From positions 1 through 64,000 of the forward strand of contig JANFNE010000024.1 in assembly GCA_024867545.1 (NCBI GenBank): 64,000 nucleotides of DNA, written 5' to 3'. Shown here one piece after another: positions 48,022 through 58,386 of this stretch (position 1 is the stretch's first letter; every line of letters begins with the position of its first letter). Both the position numbers and the translations under genes were made by a program. The DNA comes from Phytopythium helicoides (lineage: Eukaryota > Oomycota > Peronosporomycetes > Pythiales > Pythiaceae). The notes beneath the pieces were generated by a model that saw nothing but the letters and a program-made list of their open reading frames with translations, ran no database searches and was not told the origin of the DNA.

Positions 48022-49689
48022 GGTGACATGGGTGATTTTTCTCTCGCCCCTGTCGCAGCGCTGAGGTGCTGAGGCGGAGCGGCTCAGCTGGGCTGAAGTA
48101 AAGTACTGAATTGAGTTTTGTGGTTGCTCCAGTGTAGAATTGGCGATTGGAGATGCAGATCTTTCAGAGATTGAAAAGCGAAACGACTGGGCTCGATTGC
48201 AAGCTACTGTACGGGCATTGCCTCACGGATGAGCACGGGATGCTCGCACACATGTGCAGTATCAACATTACGTACACGATGACCCCGGATGCAGGTTACG
48301 TTAATCTCCGTTAATCCCACGCGAAGCAACTTGCACCGTCTAGGTTGAGCGATCTGTGCGTGCGACAGCGCTGATGTCATCCATCACACGATGCGATTCA
48401 CATCAGACCACGTCTTCGCACTGCGATCGACCATCAATCGAGATCAATGAAACGCAAACAGGCGTGCGCGGGCACAAATTAAGGCACGAAGGATTAAAAG
48501 CCGCGACTAAAGCGCAAAACGACGGCTGATCTGCCGCCGACGGGGAACTGCGAGCTCATCTGCGTGCGTGCGTGTGTGGAGGGAGCTGCTGTGCTCGGCC
48601 CACACTGTGAACAAACTTTAGGTGATCAAAATCAGTATACTGATATTGGCAAGTTTTGGTAGTCGGGTGGTGCGGGTCACGCTCGCGAAAGAAGCGTGAC
48701 AGCCGGTTCAAACGACTTGGATTTTGTAAGCCAGGACGCATCAACGCCTCGCTCACAATCCCAAAGTTCGCAACACCCCCTTTCTCAATGAAGCGGTACA
48801 CTCATCCAGCTGGACTCAGCAAATTGGATTGAACGGGGGCGACGCCAATCGTACTGTACATTCGACGCCTTTCGTGATTGAGTGCATCATTTCGCACCGG
48901 GTGCGAGCTGCTCGCTCTCTTGCTCGGCTTGAGGCTTGTAGGTGAGCAGGCATCGATGCGATTGACGATGGGCCGTGGTGAGTGGTCTTTGGGACTTGAT
49001 TCCCCGGCGGTTGAAGTTTGAGCGCAGCCGCGTGCAGGAAAAGTTCATGTATATGCGTTCTCAAGTCGCTTTGTGGATTGTGCGCCACCCGTCAACTTCA
49101 CGGTGCAGGCTGCTCCACGAGCATCGCTGTTGTCGTGGTTGAACATTGCCATGGTGGGCGTCAAATTGCATTCTTTTGGCGACGACGAGAACGCAAACAC
49201 GAACTCGACATGACAGAGCCTGAAAGCGTCCCCACAACCACGTATGCGCATTTCGGCTTTCGCTGACAACCAGGGGATAACTGTTAGCGATCTCGCTCAA
49301 CTGAGAATACCGAACCTTTCTAGTACAAGAACACAGAAAAATAGTGTACCGTGAATACAGAAGTCTTGATGGAGCCAAGCAGAGGTCACCAACCAAAGAC
49401 CTGGACACCCGATCGAGCTTTCCTCCAGCCATTAAACGCTGTGAACAAAGCATTCGAGCTCTACACAATCGACATGGAGCGAATCAATCGATGAAAACGC
49501 GGTTGATGACTTCAAAACTAACCCCAGCATACTTTTCGAATACGATAACCTTCATAGTTAGATACAGTAAAAGATACATACAAAATCTAAAACACTCGTA
49601 GAAATACATTTCCTTGAAGCTACAATAGTGTGACTGGGCTTCACTATCGCATACTCGAGCCAAGGCTTCCTGCGCGCGCCAAAGCGCCC
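48022..49689. other. Intergenic region upstream of the SLX4-like gene
   Basis: About 1.67 kb, relatively AT-rich towards the end (49500-49630). ORFs up to about 135 codons exist but none shows a recognisable domain. No tRNA could be folded convincingly by eye. Confidence 0.45.
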
Positions 49690-52239
49690 ATGGCGGCGCG
49701 CTGCTGCGTGCGCTGCGTGGTCACGCGGGGGCCGCACGCGGGCCTGCAGGCCGTGGCGTGTCGTCTTCGCCGTCCTCCAGCGTCCTCCGACGCCCCCAGC
49801 GGCTCCGACGGCCTCCTGCTGGCCATCGGCAGGCGCAAACGCTGCGGATTGCGGCTGCTGCGCGACTTGGAGGTGTCGAGCGCGCACGCCGAGCTGCGGC
49901 TGGTCGAGGGGAATGGCGAGGATAACGTGGCGCTGCGAGATGTCAAGAGCACCAACGGGTCCAAGCTGAATGAGCAGCCCCTGACGCCTATGGAGGACTG
50001 CGCGGTAGCGGATGGAGACCTGCTGAGCCTCGGCCGGTCCATCGTTCGCGTGCTGTTTGTTCCGCACCAAGCCAAGGAGGGGGACGACGTAGTGATGAAG
50101 CAGCCAGAAGAGAGCAAGACAGAGGAGAGTGCGGTGGTTGTGGCGCAGGAAGCTGAAAAGGTCAATACAGAGGAGGAGGAGGTGGTGGTTCTAGATGAAG
50201 AGGCGAAGTCTGAGGAGATTTTGTCAGACGAGAGGAAGACCGAGGAGGAAGACGCCCAGGAGCTTGAACCCGAGAAGGAGCCGCGCGAAGTGCTTGTTGA
50301 AAAGAAGGAGACAGCAGAAGACGATGTGTTCGAGTCGCCTAAGGGCATGGTAAAGCGCGCGGAGGAGGTGGCAGCGAGTAAGAAGGTGACATGCATGGTG
50401 TGCGGCCGGTGGCTCGGGATGCTGGACGTGATGGAGCAGCAGCTACACATCAACGCGTGTCTAGATGGCCGACAAGAGGCTGCATTATCGTCGCTAGCAA
50501 TTCAGTCGCATGTCGATCAACCGACGCGCCAACCTGGAAAGAAGCGGAAACGGCGAGCTGGCCTCGAACCAGAACAAGAACAGTTGACGCTGGCGCTAGC
50601 ACTATCCAAGTCAATGGTCAGTGCAGATCGCCAGGCTGAGATGCAACTCGCTCTTGTGCGGCAGGAGCTCGAGCAGGTTGACGCACAGATGGCGAAGTTA
50701 ACCAAGAAGCGCTCGGCTCTCATAAAGTCAATGGCGAAGCTCGAGAAAAAGGCGGCAAAGCTCCGCAAATCGAGAGTGAGGCCGCCTGAGGAGGTTCGGG
50801 TGCTCTTACAGCTCGAGCGAGCGCTGGATGTGATGTTTCCTCGTGATCGTGAAAGTACGGAAGTATGCCAATCTAAAAGACGGCGACCAACTCGCCGGCG
50901 ATGGGCAAATGGAGAAGAGAGGGCACTGGAATCACCAAGATCTCCATCCTTGAGTCAAGATGAGCTGCACGATGACAAGGCGGATGATTATCTAGTTGGT
51001 GACCGAGTTCCTTTTTGGGATCGTGCGGCGCAAAAGCCGATTTTTGATGCACAGGAGCGCCAGGTGTATTACAACAGCGTGCTTCTCCCGTTCCTACCGC
51101 CACCAGAGGACAAGACTGTTGAAAGTGGGAGAGTCGGTGAGAATAATGACAAAACAACTAAAGTCATTGATGAATCGATGGCTGTCGTCAAAGCCAGTGC
51201 TGCAGACTCGTCTGAGCGAATACGGAATTCAGATCCTGAAGAGCAGGTGGCTATTGTGGACAACCCTCCTGAATCTGTGAAGCGAGCTTTTCCTCGATGG
51301 GAGGACAATATGGCCTTCATTCGTGAGCAGGACCCGGACGCTCTACGCGATGCAATAGATGCAGTCAAAAATGCGCAAAAATCTGGATCTGTGAAAGACT
51401 TACTTCAGTCGATGATGACACAGCCCGACATTTCTGACGATGGGCTACTGGATCATGAGCGCCAGGAAGTATGTACCTACTTGGAGACCACGATGCAAAG
51501 GGTTCTTGACGACAAAACTCGCAGCTTTGGAGGTGACGTCGGTGCATTGAATGCGATAATCGAGCTTTTGGATGACGAGGAGGTCTTATTCAATGGGAAT
51601 GTCGGACACAGCCGAAAGGGACTTGCCCAGACACAGCTTGCGTGTGGCCACGATGATGATTCTCACGACGAAAGTGTCATCTCGATTTCGGATTCGGAAT
51701 CCGACGTGGAAAGAGCTCCAACTGCCCAGAGTCAGGGTCGACTGAGCGAGAAAGCGGACAGCGACTCCGGCATTCCTGCAACTGCATTGGAGGCAGATAC
51801 GCCTGACCAGAATGAATCTTCTACTGAAAGCGAAGAAGCAGTAATTCTGCAGTCAACGGAACCAGCCGAATTATCACCGCGTCGTGCCGATGACTTGGAC
51901 GATGAGTTAACTACCAATTCAACGGAAAGCAGCGCAGCCAACGATGTATCTACGCAGCTACCAGTAAATCCAACGGATTGTGACGATGAACCGATGTCTA
52001 CGTCCGAGGAAGACTGCACTGATGAGGAGCCTCGGCGAGGTACGAGCCCTACTGATGAACCCGAGGTGCGTATTTTGGAGGCTCTCCGTGCGAACGAGGC
52101 GCTGTACGAGCGCGTACTGCTGCTACAGCCGCTATCGCTACCAGAGTTTATTTCGGATCTTCGATCTGTTGGCGTCAAGTCCTCGCGTCAGACGGTGGCG
52201 TCAACTCTCGATCGCAACGGCATTACATTCCACAACTAA
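49690..52239 (+). CDS. SLX4: SLX4-like structure-specific nuclease scaffold with N-terminal FHA domain
   Basis: 849 residues from the ATG at 49690. Residues about 5-125 form an FHA domain, a phosphothreonine reader: the IGRRKRCGLRLLRD strand, the SSAHAEL motif, LRDVKSTNGSKLNEQPL and the closing DGDLLSLGRSIVRVLFV. Acidic low-complexity sequence follows. Residues about 232-258 make a small zinc finger (CMVCGRWLGMLDVMEQQLH followed by INAC) of the UBZ type found in SLX4 and Rad18. A helical Lys-rich segment covers about 295-375. The final 59 residues (about 791-849) match the SLX4 conserved C-terminal domain that binds the SLX1 nuclease: ILEALRANEALYERVLLLQP, then LSLPEFISDLRSVGVK and LDRNGITFHN at the C-terminus. 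SLX4 coordinates Holliday-junction and crosslink repair. An FHA domain is not part of the animal or yeast protein. Convergent with the GTPase gene, 34 bp apart. Confidence 0.82.
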   Translation: MAARCCVRCVVTRGPHAGLQAVACRLRRPPASSDAPSGSDGLLLAIGRRKRCGLRLLRDLEVSSAHAELRLVEGNGEDNVALRDVKSTNGSKLNEQPLTPMEDCAVADGDLLSLGRSIVRVLFVPHQAKEGDDVVMKQPEESKTEESAVVVAQEAEKVNTEEEEVVVLDEEAKSEEILSDERKTEEEDAQELEPEKEPREVLVEKKETAEDDVFESPKGMVKRAEEVAASKKVTCMVCGRWLGMLDVMEQQLHINACLDGRQEAALSSLAIQSHVDQPTRQPGKKRKRRAGLEPEQEQLTLALALSKSMVSADRQAEMQLALVRQELEQVDAQMAKLTKKRSALIKSMAKLEKKAAKLRKSRVRPPEEVRVLLQLERALDVMFPRDRESTEVCQSKRRRPTRRRWANGEERALESPRSPSLSQDELHDDKADDYLVGDRVPFWDRAAQKPIFDAQERQVYYNSVLLPFLPPPEDKTVESGRVGENNDKTTKVIDESMAVVKASAADSSERIRNSDPEEQVAIVDNPPESVKRAFPRWEDNMAFIREQDPDALRDAIDAVKNAQKSGSVKDLLQSMMTQPDISDDGLLDHERQEVCTYLETTMQRVLDDKTRSFGGDVGALNAIIELLDDEEVLFNGNVGHSRKGLAQTQLACGHDDDSHDESVISISDSESDVERAPTAQSQGRLSEKADSDSGIPATALEADTPDQNESSTESEEAVILQSTEPAELSPRRADDLDDELTTNSTESSAANDVSTQLPVNPTDCDDEPMSTSEEDCTDEEPRRGTSPTDEPEVRILEALRANEALYERVLLLQPLSLPEFISDLRSVGVKSSRQTVASTLDRNGITFHN

Positions 52240-52273
52240 CTCAATATAAGAACTGATGTCGTTTTTACAGATT

Positions 52274-54007
52274 CTAAATCCCACCGAAGGCGACTGCAAC
52301 GCTGTCTTCGAACTGCGCACTAATGGACGACTCGGCCATTGCGCCAAGCTGTTGCCGTGCGGCACGACGCTTGAGCTTGCGCATTGCCTTGGCCTTCCGT
52401 CGAGTCGCTTGTGCAGTCATGGGGTTGAGTGGATCAGCTGTCCACTTCTGGTTCTGTTGGTGCTGGAGCATATCGACAGCGTCGGCACTATCGTCTTCCA
52501 TGTCCTCATCGCTATCGTCGTCGTCGCTCGCTTCTGAGTCCGAGTCGCGAAGTGTCCGCATCACTTCATCCATCTTTGAAGTTTGAGGAGCAAGTGCTGG
52601 ATCAGAATCCGCTGCATTCGTCGTGCCAACGCTCATGGCCGGACCTAATCGCGCGCTCTCCGAGTGCTCAGACAGGAAAATGCTGGTCGGGTTGAGCACG
52701 CTATCAACGTCGAACGCATCGCTGAAAGACTCGACAATCTGTGCATCCAACACAACAGCACCCTCGTTTTGAGCGCTGGTACCAGTCGTAGGTGGAGGTG
52801 TGAAGAACGGGATCTTGCCACGGTTCCAGTCCTGTAGCACGATGCGCGCAGCCGCAAGACGGTCTGGCACACCGCCCTTGCCAAGCTTGCCCTTGGCACC
52901 GGCAACTGCCACAAGGAAAGCAATGACATCACTGAAGTTTGCTGTTGGGAGCTTGTACAGCTGGGCGAGTTGCGCAACGTCGCAACGCTCGAGAAGCACC
53001 TGCACAGCGCCGACGGGGTCCGTCATGGTGTCGGTGTTGATACAGTTGCGCAACAGCAACGCCTGCGCGTCCGAGTGATCAAACACAATGCCGGGGCAGT
53101 CCAGCAGCTTGATCTTGGAATCGATGTGGATCTCCTGCATGACGCGCGTGTGGCCAGCAGTCGACGACACACCCGCAGCCTTGCTGCGCTTGAGCGAGTT
53201 GATGACAGAGCTCTTACCAACGTTCGGGTATCCTATAACGCCGACCGTGATGGCCGTCTTGACCTGGTGGTTACGGCAGTAGTTCTTGAGCAGCTGCATA
53301 AGCGCATCCGTGCCGACTGCCTTGCTGCCGAAGACCATGTCGGCGCCGCCCTCCGTGAGTCGTGCGAGGTGGTCGGCCTTGCCCGTCACTGCCGTACTCA
53401 GACGATTCGCCTGACTCTGCGTGGACGCCTTGAAGGCCACCGTCGGGTAGAAGCCGCGCAGGTAGTGCAGCCACGGCTGCAGAATGTGTGGAGGCACGAG
53501 GTCGATCTTGTTGAGCACGAGCACTAGCTTCTTGCCTGGTCTGCGGCAGATGGCGTCTTCCATCTCCAACGCTCTGCACCCCACGGGGTCTCTGGCGTCC
53601 AGCACCTCCAATATGACATCTGCGCGGTCCACGACCTTCCTCAGCTCCTTCATGTACGCTCTCCTCGAGCTGTCGGACAGCTCGAACGCCTTTCCGGCGC
53701 CGCCCTGCTCGCCCTCGGCCGCCGCCTTCTTCTCGAACGCCGCGTTGGTCTGTGCCGCAGCGCCCACCAGCTCCTCCAGCGAGCCCGCCGTCGTCTTGGC
53801 GCGGTGCCGAGCCACCTGCTGCTTGCGTAGCTCCTCGCGCTTCTGCGTCAGCTTGCTGGCCACCGCGAGCTTGGGAGGCGCCAGCGCCTGCCCATTGCCC
53901 GCCGACGCCTTGGCGCCCGGCCGGTGGCTGCTCATGGCCAGCGCCAGCCCCGCACGCTTGGCCGTCGGCCGCGAGCGCTTGGCGCCGCCGCCCTGCCGCT
54001 TGCCCAT
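52274..54007 (-). CDS. Nucleostemin/GNL3-family circularly permuted GTPase
   Basis: 577 residues from the ATG at 54007. A basic N-terminus and helical region (SKLTQKREELRKQQVARHRA) resemble the GNL3 N-terminal domain that targets the nucleolus. The G motifs are in permuted order: G4 NKIDLV at about 164-169, G1 GYPNVGKSS at about 258-266, and G3 DCPG near 301. The segments ADVILEVLDARDPVGCRALE and TVAFKAST match GNL3, GNL3L and yeast Grn1/Nug1 rather than Nog2. These GTPases promote 60S ribosomal subunit maturation and export. The C-terminus has an acidic stretch (DSDSEASDDDDSDEDMEDDS) and then a basic ATRRKAKAMRKLKRRAARQQ segment, both common in nucleolar proteins. Single exon; divergent from the RhoGEF gene over a 347-bp shared upstream region. 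Confidence 0.92.
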   Translation of the reverse strand: MGKRQGGGAKRSRPTAKRAGLALAMSSHRPGAKASAGNGQALAPPKLAVASKLTQKREELRKQQVARHRAKTTAGSLEELVGAAAQTNAAFEKKAAAEGEQGGAGKAFELSDSSRRAYMKELRKVVDRADVILEVLDARDPVGCRALEMEDAICRRPGKKLVLVLNKIDLVPPHILQPWLHYLRGFYPTVAFKASTQSQANRLSTAVTGKADHLARLTEGGADMVFGSKAVGTDALMQLLKNYCRNHQVKTAITVGVIGYPNVGKSSVINSLKRSKAAGVSSTAGHTRVMQEIHIDSKIKLLDCPGIVFDHSDAQALLLRNCINTDTMTDPVGAVQVLLERCDVAQLAQLYKLPTANFSDVIAFLVAVAGAKGKLGKGGVPDRLAAARIVLQDWNRGKIPFFTPPPTTGTSAQNEGAVVLDAQIVESFSDAFDVDSVLNPTSIFLSEHSESARLGPAMSVGTTNAADSDPALAPQTSKMDEVMRTLRDSDSEASDDDDSDEDMEDDSADAVDMLQHQQNQKWTADPLNPMTAQATRRKAKAMRKLKRRAARQQLGAMAESSISAQFEDSVAVAFGGI

Positions 54008-54354
54008 GACGCTTGCGGGTTTGAAATGGATGGCACTGCGTGGAGGCGGGATTTGACTATCGGGTAGTCGAAACGAAGAGCTACGGATGTGTGGCCCACC
54101 GAGGCTTTGGTTGAAGCGCACTTCAACTTGCATTGATGGGCATTTATAGCGACGAGAGGCTCGTCCTCGCGCGCTTGGCTGTATTTTTACGCTCTTGCTT
54201 GCGGGTGGAGAGGGGAGCCACTGCATATTCATTACACTACTCTCGACGGCGTATGACCGAGCACCTGGCTGCACGCGATGGCGGTCATCTCGAGCTAGAT
54301 AAACAGTGTCATTAGCCAGGCTTCACCGCTCTCTCAGCCTCTCCAGCCTCGCGC
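54008..54354. promoter_or_regulatory. Shared divergent upstream region of GTPase and RhoGEF genes
   Basis: 347 bp between two outward-facing start codons, so both promoters must lie here or in the neighbouring coding sequence. No specific motif could be assigned. Presence of a promoter is inferred from gene orientation only. Confidence 0.5.
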
Positions 54355-56349
54355 ATGCCCTCCGCTCTCTCTAGGGACGAGACCCCTCGCCTTGAGGGGA
54401 TTGCCTCGCCGAAGACACGCGCCGAGGAGCTTTCGCTGCCGCTCGCGTTGGGGTTTGTGGGTAACCAGCGCGAGGATGCGCCAATCGATAGCGACTCCAA
54501 GCGCCGACATCGACGGCTCTCTGTTGATGCCGTGCGCCCGCGCTACCGCCTGGACCAGCGCCGATCAACAACTCCAACCGTCCCGGTTTGTTCTTTTCGA
54601 GATGCGACAACATCGCTGTCAGCAGCAGAAGACGCTCGATCTCCACGCGTGCTACGACATTTATCAGCACTCAACAGCCCAGGCAAGCGACACTGGACGC
54701 CTGCCCAGCGCCTCTGCTGCGAGCTGCGTACTACCGAGGAAGAGTACGTGGATGACTTGCGTCGTCTTGTCGACGGCTTCTTCGCGTCGCTGGACGAACG
54801 AGCAGCAGCCGCAGATATTGCTCTTGGCCCAGTTGCAGAGTTACACCGTGCTGCTACATTCCTGCTAGGCGTGCATGAAGAATTGCTTGACGCCATGACA
54901 CCTGAACACTTTGATCCGCATCCGAACCAAATCTCGCTAATCCCTGAGACCACAGTCGAGCTTGTGGGGCGAGCATTCCTGCGCATGGCAGAATTCTTTA
55001 AGATCTACGCCGTCTACTGCGCGGCTCATAGACCGGCAACAGATGAGCTCAATGCGCTACACAAGAAACTGCCTTGGATGCTAGATTCAAGTGTTGATGG
55101 AAATGCTGGTGCAAGTGTAGCCGAGCTCAGCTACCCGGGCGTGCTCTCCGAGCTTATCAAACCTGTGCAACGCATCTGTCGGTATCCTATGCTGCTGCGT
55201 TCGCTCGCCGAACAAGTCGCTATTGCTGATTCAAAGATCATACGTGACGCTTTCAATGCAGTCGAGCGAGTGTCTGAGCTCGTCAACTTGCGTGTTCGTG
55301 ACGCTCAGAACAATGCACGGCTGCTTGAGCTAGACGCTACTCTCGGGACCAAAGGCAGTCACCGAGTTCGTGTACGACTCTTGCGACCTGCTCGAGCATT
55401 CGTGTGTGAGGCCACTGCCACTGTTCGTGTTGGTCGAGACGGACCACGATGGCCATGGTTACGACGGTGGGTCGCGTTGTGGGCTCGACTATGGCGGCAT
55501 GTTGACAATGAGGACCTTCACGAGTGCCTATCCGGAGGGACTAAAGTGCCTGTGGACGGCCAAGGTGAGCCGTCTCGCCTCATCCTGCTCTCGGACGCTT
55601 TGCTAATGGCCAAGAAGAACGCCCACAAACTGCAGATCCGTCGGCAGATCTGCCTGTCGTGCGCTGCAATCGACCGCAGGTCCGGTGAGATGGAGGAAGA
55701 AGAACTACGAACACTGCGAATGACTGCAGCCAAGGCAGGGCGTTGTCGCTGCCATCATCTCACCCCTGCTACACTACGACGCCCAGTGAAACCTGGAACT
55801 GGTCGAAGCAGTGGTGGGTCGGCGTCAGATAACGAGCCTCAACCGTCAAATGCCGTTGCCATCGGAAGCAACGGCCGCACGTCAGCCTCGTCCTCTACAT
55901 CTGGACGAAACACTCTCGGGCGGTGGCGACACAGCGGATCGCTTCCGTTTCGACCCAGACGGCAGTATGTGCTGTTCTTTGAATCAGCGCATGAAAGGAA
56001 CGAGTTCGTAGAGCGGCTAGATGAGGCCATCGCCCAGTGCGAGCGGGTAGAGGTGACGGCAACGATTGCATTGTCAGTACGTCCTCAACGATCAACCACA
56101 CGGGCGGCCACACGGTTGTGGCGATCCCTCACGCACCCTGACCTAGCCATTGATGACGTCCAGACACCAGCAGACCGATCTACAGCTCCTGCAAATTCCA
56201 CGCGATGGAGTCTAAGGCCAAGTCCTAGACGCGAGCGGCGTCATGTATCGATAGCCACTGCAACATTGCACCGACGTCGTGGTCGAGTTGGTGAGAGCCG
56301 AGACTCGTCGTCTTTGGATTCGATCGACGCAGACGCCGTGCTGGTCTAG
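54355..56349 (+). CDS. RhoGEF (DH-PH) protein
   Basis: 664 residues, single exon, first ATG at 54355. A disordered basic N-terminus of about 115 residues is followed by a DH domain (about 118-325): CELRTTEEEYVDDLRRLVDG (helix 1, CR1), ALHKKLPWML, the CR3 helix SELIKPVQRICRYPMLLRSL and a long last helix (AFNAVERVSELVNLRVRDAQ). This fold loads GTP on Rho-type GTPases. A PH domain (about 335-575) is interrupted by a Ser/Thr-rich insertion; its strands (RLILLSDALLMAKKN, RQYVLFFESAHERNEFVERL) are clear. The role would be cytoskeletal or polarity signalling at membranes; the target GTPase is unknown. The C-terminal 90 residues are Arg/Ser/Thr-rich without a recognised domain. Confidence 0.88.
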   Translation: MPSALSRDETPRLEGIASPKTRAEELSLPLALGFVGNQREDAPIDSDSKRRHRRLSVDAVRPRYRLDQRRSTTPTVPVCSFRDATTSLSAAEDARSPRVLRHLSALNSPGKRHWTPAQRLCCELRTTEEEYVDDLRRLVDGFFASLDERAAAADIALGPVAELHRAATFLLGVHEELLDAMTPEHFDPHPNQISLIPETTVELVGRAFLRMAEFFKIYAVYCAAHRPATDELNALHKKLPWMLDSSVDGNAGASVAELSYPGVLSELIKPVQRICRYPMLLRSLAEQVAIADSKIIRDAFNAVERVSELVNLRVRDAQNNARLLELDATLGTKGSHRVRVRLLRPARAFVCEATATVRVGRDGPRWPWLRRWVALWARLWRHVDNEDLHECLSGGTKVPVDGQGEPSRLILLSDALLMAKKNAHKLQIRRQICLSCAAIDRRSGEMEEEELRTLRMTAAKAGRCRCHHLTPATLRRPVKPGTGRSSGGSASDNEPQPSNAVAIGSNGRTSASSSTSGRNTLGRWRHSGSLPFRPRRQYVLFFESAHERNEFVERLDEAIAQCERVEVTATIALSVRPQRSTTRAATRLWRSLTHPDLAIDDVQTPADRSTAPANSTRWSLRPSPRRERRHVSIATATLHRRRGRVGESRDSSSLDSIDADAVLV

Positions 56350-56556
56350 TGTTGCAGGCACGACATCACCAAGGCAGCCACAAGGTTGCTATCCACAGTC
56401 GCCTTGTATTTATCATCGTTCTCGTCATCTCTTCTCTTTCTGCGAGGCATGACATCCTCGCGGCGCCAATCTAAATATTGAAAAATGCAAACTCATAGCT
56501 TCTAAACAGATTCGCGCGTGCGGCTGTGGACGTCAGCACGTTCATGAGCTCGCGCT

Positions 56557-58386
56557 CTAATTGGCAGCAGCGGCTGGGGCCTTCTCCTTCTCCGGCTCAT
56601 CCGCAACGACAGTCGCGGCCTTTTCGGCAGCCGGAGCGGCCTCGTCCGCCTCGTCGTCCTCCGAAGTCGTGTTACCCTCGAGCTCGGCCTCCGCGTCAAC
56701 GGTGGCGACCGTAGCAGCGGGCTCGGCAACAGGCTCAGCGGCAACAGGAGCCGCCTCGACCACGGGCTCGACGGAGACCTCGGCCGTAGCCTCGGCAGCA
56801 GCCTCAGCGACAGGCTCTGTCGCAGCCTCAACGACAGGCTCTGTCGCAGCCTCAGTGACAGGCTCCGCAGCAGCCTCAACGACAGGCTCGGCGGCGGGCT
56901 CGGCGGCGGGCTCGGCGGCGGGCTCGACGACCGGCTCAGCAGCGACTTCAACAGCAGACTCAACAACCGGCGCGGCGGCAACCTCAGCAACCGCCTCAGC
57001 AGCAGGCTCAGCCACCTGCTCGGCAACCGTCTCAGCCACCTGCTCGACAACCGACTCGGCAGCGACCTCGACAACTGGCTCAGCGGCAGTCTCGACAACT
57101 GGCTCAGCAGCGGCTTCGACAACTGGCTCAGCGGCGGGCTCGGCAACCGGCTCAGCGGCAGTCTCGACAACCGACTCAGCGGCCGGCTCGGCAACCTCAA
57201 CCGGCTCAGCGACAGCCTCAACGACGGGCTCAGCAGCGGGAACAGCAACAGGAGCAGGCTCGACGGCAGGCTCAGTGACAGCCGGGGCCGGCTCGGCCTC
57301 AGTCTGTGCAGCCTCCACCACAACCGCCTCGGCCTCTACGCTAGCCTCGACCTGGACCTCAGCCGCAGGGGAAACTGGCGCAGCCTCCTCGACAACGGCC
57401 TCGACAACGGCCTCGCTCGCATCCTCCGTCGCGGCTCCGGCGGCCTGCTCCTCCTCCTTCTTGGGCTCCTCAACCGCCTCGACAGCGGCAGCCTCAGCCG
57501 TGGACTCGTTGGCAGCGGTCGAGGCGACCGGCTCCTCCGTCGTCGCGCTCGCCGGCGCCTGCTCCTCAACCGCCTCAGCCTGGACCTCGACCTTGGCCTC
57601 CTCCACCACGACCGCTTCGGCCGGCGCCGCGACCTCGGTCTCCGCAACAGCCACCTCCTCAACCTTAGACTCCTCGGCCTTGGGCTCCTCGATCTTGGGC
57701 TCCTCGATCTTGGGCTCCTCCACGACAACGGCCTCTTCAACCTTGGGCTCCTCCACCTTGACCTCCTCCACGGTCTCAGCAGCCTTGGTCTCTTCAACAA
57801 CGGTCTCAGCAGCCTTGGTCTCTTCAACGACGGTCTCAGCAGCCTTGGTCTCTTCAACAACAGTCTCAGCAACCTTGGTCTCTTCAACAACGGTCTCAGC
57901 AGCCTTGGTCTCTTCAACAACAGTCTCAGCAGCCTTGGTCTCTTCAGCAACGGTCTCCTCGGCCTTGATCTCCTCCTGGCCCGCGGCCTGCTTGTCCTCA
58001 GACACTGGCGGCGAGTCGGCGTCCAGGACGAGCGCGTTACCGGCTGAGGACGCGATGTTGGGCTCGGTGGTGGCGCTCGTGGGCGCGCTGACCGTCGGGT
58101 CGATGAACGAGATCGTGAACGACGAGTAGTTGGCGCGCACGCTGGCGGGCACCTCGACGCCCGGGGCGGCGGCCGCGGCGTTCGTGGACGGCGGCGGCAG
58201 CTCCGCGGCCACGGCGTCGTCCTCGGCCTCGTCCGCAGCCGCGTCCACAGCGTCCACACTGTCCACAGCGGGCTCGTCCACAGCGGCCACAGGCGCGGCC
58301 ACAGCGTCCACAGCGTCCACAGGCGCGGCCGCAGGCGCGGGGGCGGGCACGGACACGTCCGCGGGCTTGGACTGGCTGCACCCCAT
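56557..58386 (-). CDS. Predicted N-myristoylated, acidic Ala/Val/Glu-repeat protein
   Basis: 609 residues with the ATG at 58386. It begins MGCSQSKP, a textbook N-myristoylation site (Gly2, Ser6) with Cys3 available for palmitoylation, so stable inner-leaflet membrane attachment is likely. A small, possibly folded segment is ANYSSFTISFIDPTVSAP at about residues 84-101. The rest is low complexity and acidic: about seven decapeptide-like units of KAAETVVEET, then EEPK(I/V)EEP units, then long Ala/Glu/Pro/Val runs (AEPVVEAAAEPV). It ends with KAATVVADEPEKEKAPAAAA. No enzyme domain. The composition recalls MARCKS-type or plant DREPP-like membrane-bound disordered proteins, though without a basic effector patch. 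Function unknown. Its neighbour on the same strand (59515 onward) has a similar composition. Confidence 0.8.
   Translation of the reverse strand: MGCSQSKPADVSVPAPAPAAAPVDAVDAVAAPVAAVDEPAVDSVDAVDAAADEAEDDAVAAELPPPSTNAAAAAPGVEVPASVRANYSSFTISFIDPTVSAPTSATTEPNIASSAGNALVLDADSPPVSEDKQAAGQEEIKAEETVAEETKAAETVVEETKAAETVVEETKVAETVVEETKAAETVVEETKAAETVVEETKAAETVEEVKVEEPKVEEAVVVEEPKIEEPKIEEPKAEESKVEEVAVAETEVAAPAEAVVVEEAKVEVQAEAVEEQAPASATTEEPVASTAANESTAEAAAVEAVEEPKKEEEQAAGAATEDASEAVVEAVVEEAAPVSPAAEVQVEASVEAEAVVVEAAQTEAEPAPAVTEPAVEPAPVAVPAAEPVVEAVAEPVEVAEPAAESVVETAAEPVAEPAAEPVVEAAAEPVVETAAEPVVEVAAESVVEQVAETVAEQVAEPAAEAVAEVAAAPVVESAVEVAAEPVVEPAAEPAAEPAAEPVVEAAAEPVTEAATEPVVEAATEPVAEAAAEATAEVSVEPVVEAAPVAAEPVAEPAATVATVDAEAELEGNTTSEDDEADEAAPAAEKAATVVADEPEKEKAPAAAAN
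57774..57960 (-). repeat. 30-bp coding repeat (KAAETVVEET)
   Basis: Six to seven tandem 30-bp units coding KAAETVVEET with single substitutions (one unit has KVAET). Part of the acidic membrane protein gene. Confidence 0.9.
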
